DNA from: Streptomyces xinghaiensis S187
GTDB lineage: Bacteria > Actinomycetota > Actinomycetes > Streptomycetales > Streptomycetaceae
DNA length: 64,000 nt
NCBI RefSeq assembly: GCF_000220705.2
Contig: NZ_CP023202.1
Coordinates: forward strand, 4,030,001-4,094,000
Direction of reading: 5' to 3'
Shown here: positions 27,365 through 36,104 of the stretch, piece after piece
Numbering within the stretch: the stretch's first letter is position 1
Layout of the letters: every line of letters begins with the position of its first letter
Notes under the pieces: model-generated
Database searches by the model: none
Told to the model about the DNA's origin: nothing
The model's input: the letters and a program-made list of their open reading frames with translations, nothing else
Program-made: the position numbers and the translations under genes

Positions 27365-27753
27365 CTCGTGGGCCCGGTCCAGCAGCAGCCCCAGCAGCCG
27401 CTCGCCGAACCCCTCCGACCGGTTCGTGGGTCCTCGCCGGGCCGGTTCTCATCCACTGCCATGGCCGGTGGCCCTTTCGTTGCGTGGTCTGCGCGCGGGG
27501 AGTGGTTCGCAGACCGGTGCGGCTGCCGTCCCGGCCCCCGAACGCAGCACCGGGGCCGGGGCGGCAGCTTTCCGTTTCCCGTGCCCGGCACAGACCCGCG
27601 CGCTCCGGCGCCTTGTGTTCCGTCCGGTGTTCGCAGCGGATCCACTCGGAGGCCCGTTCACGTGATCTGCGCACACGGGCTCCCGGCAGGGTCGTGGTCA
27701 CTGTGCCTCAGCGTGACGCGGTTGAGCGGCTCAGCAAGCCATTAGGCCGGATG

Positions 27754-27792
27754 CGGCATGTCATATCGGCATGTCATTCCGGCATGGGGTGC
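27754..27792. repeat. three 13-bp direct repeats
   Basis: CGGCATGTCATAT, CGGCATGTCATTC and CGGCATGGGGTGC follow each other with an exact 13-bp period in the divergent control region. They could be a protein-binding array. Confidence 0.8.
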
Positions 27793-27812
27793 GAGGGGGC
27801 GCAGAAAATAAG

Positions 27813-27826
27813 GCAAGCACGCTTGC
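27813..27826. promoter_or_regulatory. palindromic operator upstream of the catabolic operon
   Basis: Perfect palindrome GCAAGC-AC-GCTTGC in an AT-rich patch. The TTGCTT at 27823-27828 could also be a -35 element, with CACAGT 17 nt further on. GCAAGC-type palindromes are common TetR-family sites in acyl-CoA catabolism. The operon ends with its own TetR gene (38515-39177). Confidence 0.6.
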
Positions 27827-28092
27827 TTGTTTCTTGTTCTGCTGCCACAGTCGGTCCACGCCGCGCCGTTGCGCCGCCCCGGCAGCCAACCGGTCGGCGG
27901 AACGGTCGGCCGGGTACCGCCCCCGCCCACCCGGCCCGTATCAAGCCGTCCGGGCAACAGCGCACGTCAACAGCAGTCCTTGTCCCGCCTCCCGGGCCCA
28001 CGCGTGCGGCGCCTGTAGCCCGCAACTTCTCCGCGCACCTCCGTACACCTCCGTAGACCTCCGTCTCCGCCGTCCGTACAAGGGAGCACCCC

Positions 28093-28929
28093 GTGGCCGA
28101 TCCAGCAGCCGTGCTCGGCGATCTCCACGCCGAGGGCCAGGAGTTGGAGCAGCTTGTCGCACCGCTCGCCGCCGAGCGCTGGAGCTTGCCGACCCCCGCA
28201 CCCGGGTGGACCGTCGCGCACCAGATCGCCCACCTCGCCTGGACCGACGAGCGTGCCCTGCTCGCGGCCACCGACCCCGAAGCCTTCGCCGAGGACGCGG
28301 CCCAGGCGCTCGCCTCGCCCGAGACCTTCGTCGACGACGGTGCCCAGCGGCTGGTCGACGAGCTACCGCCCGCAGCCCTCCTCGACCGCTGGCGTACGGG
28401 CCGCGCCACCCTTCACCGCGCCCTCGCCGGCCGGCCCGCCGGGGTCCGCCTCCCCTGGTACGGGCCGCCGATGAGCGTGGCCTCGATGGCCACGGCCCGC
28501 CTGATGGAGACCTGGGCCCACGGACAGGACGTGGCCGACGCGCTCGGGGTCCGCCGTGAGCCGACGGCCCGGCTGCGCCATGTCGTACGGATCGGCGTGC
28601 GGGCCCGCGACTACGCGTACACGGTGCACGGGCTCGTACCGCCCGCCGAGGAGTTCCGGGTGGAACTGACGGCCCCGGACGGGGACGTGTGGGCGTTCGG
28701 GCCCGAGGACGCCGCGCAGCGCGTCACCGGCCCCGCCCTGGACTTCTGTCTGCTGGCCACCCAGCGGGCGCACCGCTCCGAGCTGGCCCTGCACGCCGAA
28801 GGCGCGGACGCCGAGCACTGGCTGGGTATTGCCCAGGCGTTCGCCGGGCCGCCCGGCAAGGGGCGCGAACCGGCAGTCGTGGAGACGACCGGTGGGGGCA
28901 GCGCCGAGGGCGCGGGAGGCGTCCGGTGA
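28093..28929 (+). CDS. TIGR03084 family protein (DinB/maleylpyruvate isomerase-like fold)
   Basis: A 278-residue protein with an N-terminal four-helix MDMPI/DinB-like domain. The metal-site-like pattern is PGWTVAHQIAHLAWTD plus METWAHGQDVADALG. A C-terminal domain follows with FGPEDAAQRVTGPALDFCLLATQR, the block shared by the TIGR03084 family. The start is GTG 28093 after AGGGAG. It is the first gene of the operon and overlaps the next gene by GTGA. Members commonly sit with AtuA-like and acyl-CoA carboxylase genes; the enzymatic role is not established. Confidence 0.88.
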   Translation: MADPAAVLGDLHAEGQELEQLVAPLAAERWSLPTPAPGWTVAHQIAHLAWTDERALLAATDPEAFAEDAAQALASPETFVDDGAQRLVDELPPAALLDRWRTGRATLHRALAGRPAGVRLPWYGPPMSVASMATARLMETWAHGQDVADALGVRREPTARLRHVVRIGVRARDYAYTVHGLVPPAEEFRVELTAPDGDVWAFGPEDAAQRVTGPALDFCLLATQRAHRSELALHAEGADAEHWLGIAQAFAGPPGKGREPAVVETTGGGSAEGAGGVR

Positions 28930-30665
28930 CCGGGTCCGGGACCAGGACTCCCCTCCGTATCGGCAACGCCTCGGGCTTCTACGGCGACCGGTTCGCCGCC
29001 CTCCGCGAGATGCTGACCGGCGGCCCGCTGGACGTCCTCACCGGTGACTACCTGGCCGAGCTGACCATGCTCATCCTGGGCCGCGACCGCCTCAAGGACC
29101 CCTCCCGCGGCTACGCCAAGACCTTCCTGCGCCAGCTGGAGGAGGGCCTCGGTCTCGCCGCCGAACGGGGCGTGAAGATCGTCACCAACGCCGGGGGCCT
29201 GAACCCCGCCGGGCTCGCCGACGCGATCCGGGCCCTCTCCGAGCGCGTCGGCGTCCCCGTGCGGGTCGCGCACGTCGAGGGCGACGACCTTCTGCACCGT
29301 GCCGGTCGGCACGATGGGGAAGGCGAGGGCTGGGGCGAGGGCGTTCTCACCGCCAACGCCTACCTCGGCGGTGCCGGTATCGCCGCCTGCCTGCGCGCGG
29401 GGGCCGACGTGGTGGTCACCGGCCGGGTCACGGACGCCGCGCTCGTCACCGGCCCGGCCGCCGCGCACTTCGGCTGGGCGCCCGACGACTGGGACGCCCT
29501 CGCCGGAGCGGTCGTCGCCGGGCACGTCCTCGAGTGCGGCACCCAGGCGACCGGCGGCAACTACGCCTTCTTCACCCGGCACGACCTCCCGTCCCTGCGC
29601 CATCCCGGCTTCCCGGTCGCCGAGCTGCACGCGGACGGCAGCTCCGTCATCACCAAGCACCCGGGCACCGGCGGCGTGGTCACCGCCGGAACGGTCACCG
29701 CGCAGCTCCTCTACGAGACGGCTGCCGCACGCTACGCCGGACCGGACGTCACCGCCCGCCTGGACTCCGTACGCCTCGCGCCGGACGGCCCGGACCGGGT
29801 ACGGATCAGCGGTGTCCGGGGCGAGGCGCCGCCGCCGGCGCTCAAGGCCGGACTGACCCGGATCGGCGGCTGGCGCAACGAGGTCGTCTTCGTGCTGACC
29901 GGACTGGACATCGAGGCCAAGGCCCGGCTGGTGCGCGACCAGATGGAGGCCGCGCTGGCGTCCCGCCGTCCCGCCGAGGTGCGCTGGACCCTGGCCCGCA
30001 CGGACCGCGCCGACGCGCCCGTGGAGGAGGAGGCGAGCGCGCTGCTGCGGCTGGTGGTCCGCGATCCGGACCCGGAGGCGGTCGGCCGCCGGGTCAGCGG
30101 GGCGGCCGTGGAGCTCGGGCTGGCCAGTTACCCCGGATTCCACCTCACGGCCCCGCCCGGCCCGGGAGCCCCGTACGGGGTGTTCGAGGCGGTGTTCGTG
30201 GACGCGGCCGGGGTACCGCACACGGCCGTACTGCCGGACGGGGAGCGTGTCGCCGTGGAGCCGCCGCCGACGACGCGGCCGCTGGAGGAGGTTCCCGAGC
30301 CGCCCCTCCCGGAGCGGCTTCCTCCCGGTCTGCCGACCCGCCGCGCACCGCTCGGGCGGCTCGCCGGGGCGCGCAGCGGGGACAAGGGCGGCAGCGCGAA
30401 CGTCGGGCTGTGGGCGGAGACGGACCACGCCTGGCGCTGGCTGGCCCATGAGCTGACGGCGGACCGGCTGCGGGAACTCCTGCCCGAAGTACGGGCGTTG
30501 CCCGTCACCCGCCATGTGCTGCCGGGGCTGCGTGCCCTGAACTTCACCGTGGACGGCCTGCTGGGCGAGGGCGTCGCCTCCCAGGCCCGCTTCGACCCGC
30601 AGGCGAAGGCCCTGGGGGAGTGGCTGCGCGCCCGTCACCTGGACATACCGGAGGTACTGCTGTGA
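28926..30665 (+). CDS. DUF1446 / AtuA-like protein
   Basis: A 579-residue protein of the acyclic-terpene-utilisation AtuA family (DUF1446). Conserved parts are LRIGNASGFYGDRFAALREML, LTGDYLAELTMLILGR, KIVTNAGGLNP and VVTGRVTDAALVTGPAAAHFGW in the N-terminal domain, and RLAGARSGDKGGSANVGLW in the C-terminal AtuA-like domain. The GTG start overlaps the upstream stop, so it is translationally coupled. In Pseudomonas, atuA belongs to the citronellol/geraniol operon, but its reaction is not defined. Here it is followed by both carboxylase subunits, as in the atu gene set. Confidence 0.92.
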   Translation: MTGSGTRTPLRIGNASGFYGDRFAALREMLTGGPLDVLTGDYLAELTMLILGRDRLKDPSRGYAKTFLRQLEEGLGLAAERGVKIVTNAGGLNPAGLADAIRALSERVGVPVRVAHVEGDDLLHRAGRHDGEGEGWGEGVLTANAYLGGAGIAACLRAGADVVVTGRVTDAALVTGPAAAHFGWAPDDWDALAGAVVAGHVLECGTQATGGNYAFFTRHDLPSLRHPGFPVAELHADGSSVITKHPGTGGVVTAGTVTAQLLYETAAARYAGPDVTARLDSVRLAPDGPDRVRISGVRGEAPPPALKAGLTRIGGWRNEVVFVLTGLDIEAKARLVRDQMEAALASRRPAEVRWTLARTDRADAPVEEEASALLRLVVRDPDPEAVGRRVSGAAVELGLASYPGFHLTAPPGPGAPYGVFEAVFVDAAGVPHTAVLPDGERVAVEPPPTTRPLEEVPEPPLPERLPPGLPTRRAPLGRLAGARSGDKGGSANVGLWAETDHAWRWLAHELTADRLRELLPEVRALPVTRHVLPGLRALNFTVDGLLGEGVASQARFDPQAKALGEWLRARHLDIPEVLL

Positions 30666-30759
30666 CGCACCCGCCGAACCGGCACCCGGACCGGCACCCG
30701 GAGCGCCGCCGGAAACCGCGGGCGACGCGGTCGGTGCGGCAGAAGGGGGAGGTCACCCG

Positions 30760-32355
30760 ATGACCGTGCTCCCCTCCGCGCTCGACACCGCCGGCGCCGA
30801 CTACGCGGCCAACCGCACCGCGATGCTCGCCAAGCTCGCCGAACTCGACGCCGAGCACACCAAGACCCTGGCGGGCGGCGGTGAGAAGTACGTGGCCCGG
30901 CACCGGAAGCGGGGCAAGCTGCTCGCCCGCGAGCGGATCGAACTGCTCCTCGACCCGGACACGCCCTTCCTGGAACTCTCCCCGCTCGCCGCCTGGGGCA
31001 GCGACTACACCGTGGGCGCCTCCCTCGTCACCGGCATCGGGGTGATCGAGGGCGTCGAATGCCTGATCACCGCCAACGACCCGACCGTGCGCGGCGGTGC
31101 CAGCAACCCCTGGACGCTGAAGAAGGCCCTGCGCGCCAACGAGATCGCCTTCGCCAACCGCCTCCCGGTGGTCAGCCTGGTCGAGTCGGGCGGCGCGGAT
31201 CTGCCCAGCCAGAAGGAGATCTTCATCCCGGGCGGGGCGCTCTTCCGGGACCTCACCCGGCTGTCGGCGGCCGGGATCCCCACCGTCGCCGTGGTCTTCG
31301 GCAACTCCACGGCCGGCGGCGCGTACATCCCCGGGATGTCCGACCACACGATCATGGTGAAGGAGCGGGCGAAGGTCTTCCTCGGCGGGCCGCCGCTGGT
31401 CAAGATGGCCACGGGCGAGGAGAGCGACGACGAGTCGCTGGGCGGCGCCGAGATGCACGCCCGCACCTCCGGTCTCGCCGACCACTTCGCCGTCGACGAA
31501 CCCGACGCGCTCCGGCAGGCGCGCCGCGTCGTCGCCCGCCTCAACCACCGCAAGGCGCACCCCGATCCGGGCCCCGCCGGGCCGCCGAAGTACGACGAGG
31601 ACGAACTGCTCGGCATCGTCCCCGGTGATCTGAGGACTCCGTTCGACCCGCGCGAGGTCATCGCCCGGATCGTCGACGGCTCGGACTTCGACGAGTTCAA
31701 GCCGCTCTACGGCAGCAGCCTCGCCACCGGCTGGGCGTCCCTGCACGGCTATCCCGTCGGCATCCTCGCCAACGCCCAGGGGGTGCTGTTCAGCGAGGAG
31801 TCGCAGAAGGCGGCGCAGTTCATCCAGCTCGCCAACCAGCGCGACATCCCGCTGGTCTTCCTGCACAACACCACCGGCTACATGGTCGGCAAGGAGTACG
31901 AGCAGGGCGGCATCATCAAGCACGGCGCCCAGATGATCAACGCGGTGTCCAACTCCCGGGTTCCACATCTCTCCGTGCTCATGGGTGCCTCCTACGGCGC
32001 CGGGCACTACGGCATGTGCGGACGGGCGTACGACCCGCGCTTCCTCTTCGCCTGGCCCAGCGCGAAGTCGGCGGTGATGGGACCGCAGCAGCTCGCGGGC
32101 GTCCTGTCGATCGTCGCCCGGGCCTCGGCCGCCGCGAAGGGACAGCCGTACGACGACGACGCGGACGCCGCGCTGCGCGCCATGGTCGAGCAGCAGATCG
32201 AATCCGAGTCGCTCCCGTTCTTCCTCTCCGGACGCCTCTACGACGACGGCGTCATCGACCCGCGCGACACCCGCACCGTGCTCGGCCTGTGCCTGTCCGC
32301 GATCCACACCGCACCCGTGGAAGGCGCCCGCGGCTTCGGCGTCTTCCGGATGTGA
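30760..32355 (+). CDS. acyl-CoA carboxylase carboxyltransferase (beta) subunit
   Basis: A 531-residue carboxyltransferase that moves CO2 from carboxybiotin to a 2-enoyl or branched acyl-CoA. It has the two crotonase-like halves of the AccD5/MccB/AtuC family. Visible segments are KRGKLLARERIELLLDPDTPFLE, ECLITANDPTVRGG, LVESGGADLPSQ, GNSTAGGAYIPGM, the oxyanion-type FLHNTTGYMVG and MGASYGAGHYGMCGRAYDP. The latter pattern is typical of 3-methylcrotonyl-/geranyl-CoA carboxylases rather than propionyl-CoA carboxylases. The ATG at 30760 has GGGGGAGG upstream. It pairs with the biotin subunit 11 bp downstream. Confidence 0.93.
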   Translation: MTVLPSALDTAGADYAANRTAMLAKLAELDAEHTKTLAGGGEKYVARHRKRGKLLARERIELLLDPDTPFLELSPLAAWGSDYTVGASLVTGIGVIEGVECLITANDPTVRGGASNPWTLKKALRANEIAFANRLPVVSLVESGGADLPSQKEIFIPGGALFRDLTRLSAAGIPTVAVVFGNSTAGGAYIPGMSDHTIMVKERAKVFLGGPPLVKMATGEESDDESLGGAEMHARTSGLADHFAVDEPDALRQARRVVARLNHRKAHPDPGPAGPPKYDEDELLGIVPGDLRTPFDPREVIARIVDGSDFDEFKPLYGSSLATGWASLHGYPVGILANAQGVLFSEESQKAAQFIQLANQRDIPLVFLHNTTGYMVGKEYEQGGIIKHGAQMINAVSNSRVPHLSVLMGASYGAGHYGMCGRAYDPRFLFAWPSAKSAVMGPQQLAGVLSIVARASAAAKGQPYDDDADAALRAMVEQQIESESLPFFLSGRLYDDGVIDPRDTRTVLGLCLSAIHTAPVEGARGFGVFRM

Positions 32356-32366
32356 GGGGACGACCC

Positions 32367-34355
32367 ATGCCGAACACAGCCGGCGGCGCGCTCGCCGCCA
32401 CCAGCCCCGCCCGCCCCCTGCGCACCGTCCTGGTCGCCAACCGCGGCGAGATCGCCTGCCGTATCTTCCGCACCTGCCGCGAGCTGGGCCTCGCCACGGT
32501 CGCCGTGCACTCCGACGCCGACGCGGAGGCCCTGCACGTGCGGACCGCCGACGCCGCCGTGCGTCTCCCGGGCGACAGCCCCGCGGACACCTACCTCCGC
32601 GGCGACCTGATCGTGAAGGCGGCCCTCACCGCCGGCGCCGACGCGGTCCACCCGGGCTACGGATTCCTCTCCGAGAACGCCGGCTTCGCCCGGCAGGTCC
32701 TGGACGCCGGACTGGTGTGGATCGGCCCGCCCCCCGAGGCGATCGACGCGATGGCCTCCAAGACCCGCGCCAAGGACCTCATGGCCGAGGCGGGGGTGCC
32801 GCTGCTGCGCCCCGTGGACCCGGACCGGGCGACCGGCTCCGACCTCCCCCTCCTGGTCAAGGCGGCGGCCGGTGGCGGCGGACGCGGCATGCGGCTGGTC
32901 CGCGACCTGGCCGACCTCCCCGCCGAACTGGCCGCCGCCTCCGCGGAGGCCGCCTCGGCCTTCGGCGACGGCGAGGTGTTCGCGGAGCCGTACGTGGAGA
33001 ACGGCCGCCACGTCGAGGTGCAGATCCTGGCCGACACCCACGGCACCGTCTGGGCGCTCGGCACCCGCGACTGCTCACTCCAGCGCCGCCATCAGAAGGT
33101 CATCGAGGAGGCCCCCGCCCCCGGTCTGCCGCAGGCGCTGCGCGACACCCTCCACACGGCCGCGGCCGAGGCGGCCCGCGCCATCGGCTACACCGGCGCG
33201 GGGACGGTCGAGTTCCTCGTCTCCGCCGCACACCGGGCGTACTTCCTGGAGATGAACACCCGTCTGCAGGTGGAGCACCCGGTGACGGAGGAGGTCTACG
33301 GTCTCGACCTCGTCGCCTGGCAGTTCCGTGTCGCCGAGGGTGCCGAGCTGCCCGCCGAGCCGCCCGCGCCCACCGGGCACGCCGTCGAGGCCCGGCTGTA
33401 CGCGGAGGACCCGTCACGGGACTGGCAGCCCCAGTCCGGGCCGCTGTACCGCCTCGACGTCCCCGGCGTGCGGCTGGACACCGGGTTCACCGGGGGCGAC
33501 ACGATCGGCGTCCACTACGACCCGATGCTGGCGAAGGCGATCGTCCACGCGCCGACGCGGGCCGAGGCGGTCCGCAGGCTGGCCGACGCGCTGGCCCGGG
33601 CCCGCGTCCACGGCCCGGTCACCAACCGGGACCTGCTGGTCCGCTCCCTCCGCCACCCGGACTTCGCGGCGGGCCGGCTCGACACCGGCTTCTACGACCG
33701 CCATCTGCCGGAACTCACCGGACCGGCGTCCGCCGGGCCCGCGGCGGGCGGCCCGGCGGGCATTTCCGCCCTGGCGGCCGCGCTGGCCGCCACAGCCGCC
33801 CGCACCGGTGCCACGGCGGGCCTCCCCGCCCGCCTGGGCGGCTGGCGGAATCTGCCCTCCGGCCACCAGACCACCGTCTACCGCGCCGAGCCCGACGGCA
33901 CCGCGTACGAGATCCGCCACCGCCTCACCCGGGACGGCCTGGACGCCCCCGGCCATCCGGACGTACGGCTGATCACGGCGGGCGCGGAGCGGGTCACCCT
34001 GGAGACCGCCGGGGTCCGCCGCACCTTCGAGGTGGCCGTGTACGGCACCCGGGTCCACGTCGAATCCCCCCTGGGCGCTTGTGCGTTCACCACCGTCCCC
34101 CGCTTCCCCGACCCGGCCGCCCGCACCGAGCCGGGCTCGCTGCTGGCTCCCATGCCGGGCACGGTGGTGCGGGTGGCGGACGTCGCCGTCGGCGACCGTG
34201 TGGAGCAGGGGCAGCCGCTCCTGTGGCTGGAGGCCATGAAGATGGAGCACCGCATCACGGCCCCCACCCCGGGCACGCTGACGGCCCTGCACGCCGCCCC
34301 GGGCCGGCAGGTGGAGGTGGGCGCCCTGCTGGCCGTCGTGTCGGACGGCCCCTGA
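32367..34355 (+). CDS. acyl-CoA carboxylase biotin-containing (alpha) subunit
   Basis: A 662-residue protein. The N-terminal biotin carboxylase domain opens with VLVANRGEIACRIFRTCRELG, has the ATP-grasp Gly loop KAAAGGGGRGMR near residue 169 and the biotin carboxylase signature FLEMNTRLQVEHPVTEEVYG. A middle beta-rich BT domain precedes the C-terminal biotin carrier domain, whose biotinyl Lys is in EAMKMEH (about residue 624). It charges biotin with bicarbonate and ATP for the adjacent beta subunit. The ATG at 32367 has AGGGGA upstream. The family length is normal. Substrate choice is set by the beta subunit. Confidence 0.95.
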   Translation: MPNTAGGALAATSPARPLRTVLVANRGEIACRIFRTCRELGLATVAVHSDADAEALHVRTADAAVRLPGDSPADTYLRGDLIVKAALTAGADAVHPGYGFLSENAGFARQVLDAGLVWIGPPPEAIDAMASKTRAKDLMAEAGVPLLRPVDPDRATGSDLPLLVKAAAGGGGRGMRLVRDLADLPAELAAASAEAASAFGDGEVFAEPYVENGRHVEVQILADTHGTVWALGTRDCSLQRRHQKVIEEAPAPGLPQALRDTLHTAAAEAARAIGYTGAGTVEFLVSAAHRAYFLEMNTRLQVEHPVTEEVYGLDLVAWQFRVAEGAELPAEPPAPTGHAVEARLYAEDPSRDWQPQSGPLYRLDVPGVRLDTGFTGGDTIGVHYDPMLAKAIVHAPTRAEAVRRLADALARARVHGPVTNRDLLVRSLRHPDFAAGRLDTGFYDRHLPELTGPASAGPAAGGPAGISALAAALAATAARTGATAGLPARLGGWRNLPSGHQTTVYRAEPDGTAYEIRHRLTRDGLDAPGHPDVRLITAGAERVTLETAGVRRTFEVAVYGTRVHVESPLGACAFTTVPRFPDPAARTEPGSLLAPMPGTVVRVADVAVGDRVEQGQPLLWLEAMKMEHRITAPTPGTLTALHAAPGRQVEVGALLAVVSDGP

Positions 34356-34574
34356 GCGCGGGTCCGGGCCGGGGGCCGGAGGCCGTCGCAGCGGGGCCGG
34401 CGGCTCCGGGGCTTTCCCGGCCCGGCTGCCCGGCCGTCCGGCCGGCCCGTCCCGCCCGTAGCCGCCACCCCGTACTCGTCCGCACCCTCCCGCATCCGTA
34501 CCCTCCCGCATCCGTCCACACCGTCACCCGTACAGCACGCCCCTCTCCAGCAAGCCCCTCCCGAGGAGGCCCTC

Positions 34575-35837
34575 ATGCCCGTGTCCCCGTCCCCGTCCTC
34601 CAGCGCAGTCACCGCGTCCACAGCCCTCGAAACCGACGAACACCGCGCCCTCCGTCAAGCCGTCGCCGCCCTCGGGGCCCGCTACGCCCGCGACTTCTTC
34701 ACCGGGGACGGCCCCGGCGCCCACTCCGGCCCCGGCGCAGGCCCGGGCGGGAAAGGAGAGCCCACCACCAAGACCCGCCACATCCAGGACCTGTGGCAGG
34801 AGGCCGCCAAGCTCGGCTACCTCGGCATCAACCTCCCCGAGGAGTACGGCGGCGGGGGCGCGGGCATCTCCGAACTCGCCATCGTGCTGGAGGAACTGGG
34901 GGCGGCCGGCTGCCCGCTCCTCATGCTCGTCGTCTCGCCGTCCATCTGCGGCACGGTCATCGCCCGCTTCGGCACCGAGGAGCAGAAGCGGCAGTGGCTG
35001 CCGGGCCTCGCCGACGGCAGCCGCGTGATGTCCTTCGGCATCACCGAGCCCGACGCCGGTTCGAACTCGCACCGGATCACCACCACCGGCCGCCGCGCCG
35101 CCGACGGCAGCGGCGACTGGCTGCTCACCGGCCGGAAGGTCTTCATCTCCGGTGTGGACATCTCGGACGCCACGCTGATCGTCGGCCGGGCCGAGGACTC
35201 CCGCACCGGCAAGCTCAAGCCCTGCCTGTTCATCGTCCCCCGGGACACCCCCGGGTTCGAGTACCGGCAGATCGACATGGAACTGCACGCCGCCGAGAAG
35301 CAGTTCGAGCTGAGCTTCGACGACATCAGGCTGCCCGCCGGGGCGCTCGTCGGCGACGAGGACGCCGGACTGCTCCAGCTCTTCGCGGGGCTCAACCCGG
35401 AGCGCATCATGTCGGCCGCGTTCGCCCTCGGGATGGGCCGCTTCGCGCTGGCGAAGGCGGTCGACTACGCCCGTACCCGGCAGGTGTGGAAGGCACCGAT
35501 CGGCGCGCACCAGGCGATCGCGCACCCGCTCGCGCAGGCGCACATCGAACTCGAACTGGCGCGCCTCATGACGCAGAAGGCGGCCCGCCTGTACGACGCC
35601 GGGGACGACATCGGCGCGGGTGAGGCGGCCAACATGGCCAAGTACGCGGCCGCCGAGGCGAACGTCCGGGCGGTGGACCAGGCGGTGCACACGCTCGGCG
35701 GCAACGGCCTCACCAAGGAATACGGCCTGGCGCAGCTCGTCACCGCCTCCCGGGTCGCCCGGATCGCCCCGGTGAGCCGGGAAATGATCCTCAACTATGT
35801 GTCCCACCAGTCCCTGGGGCTCCCCAAGTCGTACTGA
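34575..35837 (+). CDS. acyl-CoA dehydrogenase
   Basis: A 420-residue FAD flavoenzyme introducing a 2,3-double bond into an acyl-CoA. Visible are the N-terminal helical domain with GYLGINLPEEYGGGGAGISELAIV, the FAD strand MSFGITEPDAGSNSHRITT and the C-terminal domain with DYARTRQVWKAPIGAHQAI and HTLGGNGLTKEYGLAQLV. An N-terminal Ser/Pro tail and a Gly/Pro insert (about residues 45-60) look strain-specific. The ATG at 34575 follows GAGGAGG. A 219-bp gap separates it from the carboxylase. It corresponds in position to the AtuD-type dehydrogenase of terpenoid acid breakdown. Confidence 0.93.
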   Translation: MPVSPSPSSSAVTASTALETDEHRALRQAVAALGARYARDFFTGDGPGAHSGPGAGPGGKGEPTTKTRHIQDLWQEAAKLGYLGINLPEEYGGGGAGISELAIVLEELGAAGCPLLMLVVSPSICGTVIARFGTEEQKRQWLPGLADGSRVMSFGITEPDAGSNSHRITTTGRRAADGSGDWLLTGRKVFISGVDISDATLIVGRAEDSRTGKLKPCLFIVPRDTPGFEYRQIDMELHAAEKQFELSFDDIRLPAGALVGDEDAGLLQLFAGLNPERIMSAAFALGMGRFALAKAVDYARTRQVWKAPIGAHQAIAHPLAQAHIELELARLMTQKAARLYDAGDDIGAGEAANMAKYAAAEANVRAVDQAVHTLGGNGLTKEYGLAQLVTASRVARIAPVSREMILNYVSHQSLGLPKSY

Positions 35838-36104
35838 GTCGGCCATCCTTGTGAGCCACCCGCGGGGGCTGTGAGCCGCATCACACGCCGGGGCGTGGCG
35901 GTGCCGTGCACCCGGGGCCAACCGGGGGCGCGGCCAGGGGCGCGATGCGGCTCGGGAACACAGGCACGCAGGCAACGCAGACACGCAGGCACCCGGGCAG
36001 CCCAGGGCAGCACACCCCGCAGCCGGCACACACCCGCAGGCACAGAGGCACACAGGCACACAGGCACACAGGCACACAGGGACCCAGAGAGCGGAGGGAT
36101 CGCC
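35838..36104 (+). repeat. intergenic gap with ACAGGCAC-type simple repeat
   Basis: The gap between the dehydrogenase and the CoA ligase is largely an imperfect tandem array of AGGCAC/ACAGGCAC units (about 35955-36082). It ends in at least four near-perfect copies, followed by the ribosome site GCGGAGGG. It has no G/C third-position pattern and no gene. Confidence 0.75.

Larger units (their letters stand above)
27465..28092. other. control region between the phosphatase and the catabolic operon
   Basis: About 630 bp without a gene. It holds three 13-bp direct repeats (27754-27792), a perfect 14-bp palindrome (27813-27826) in an AT-rich patch, and a possible promoter. An AGGGAG ribosome site precedes the GTG at 28093. 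Confidence 0.6.
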
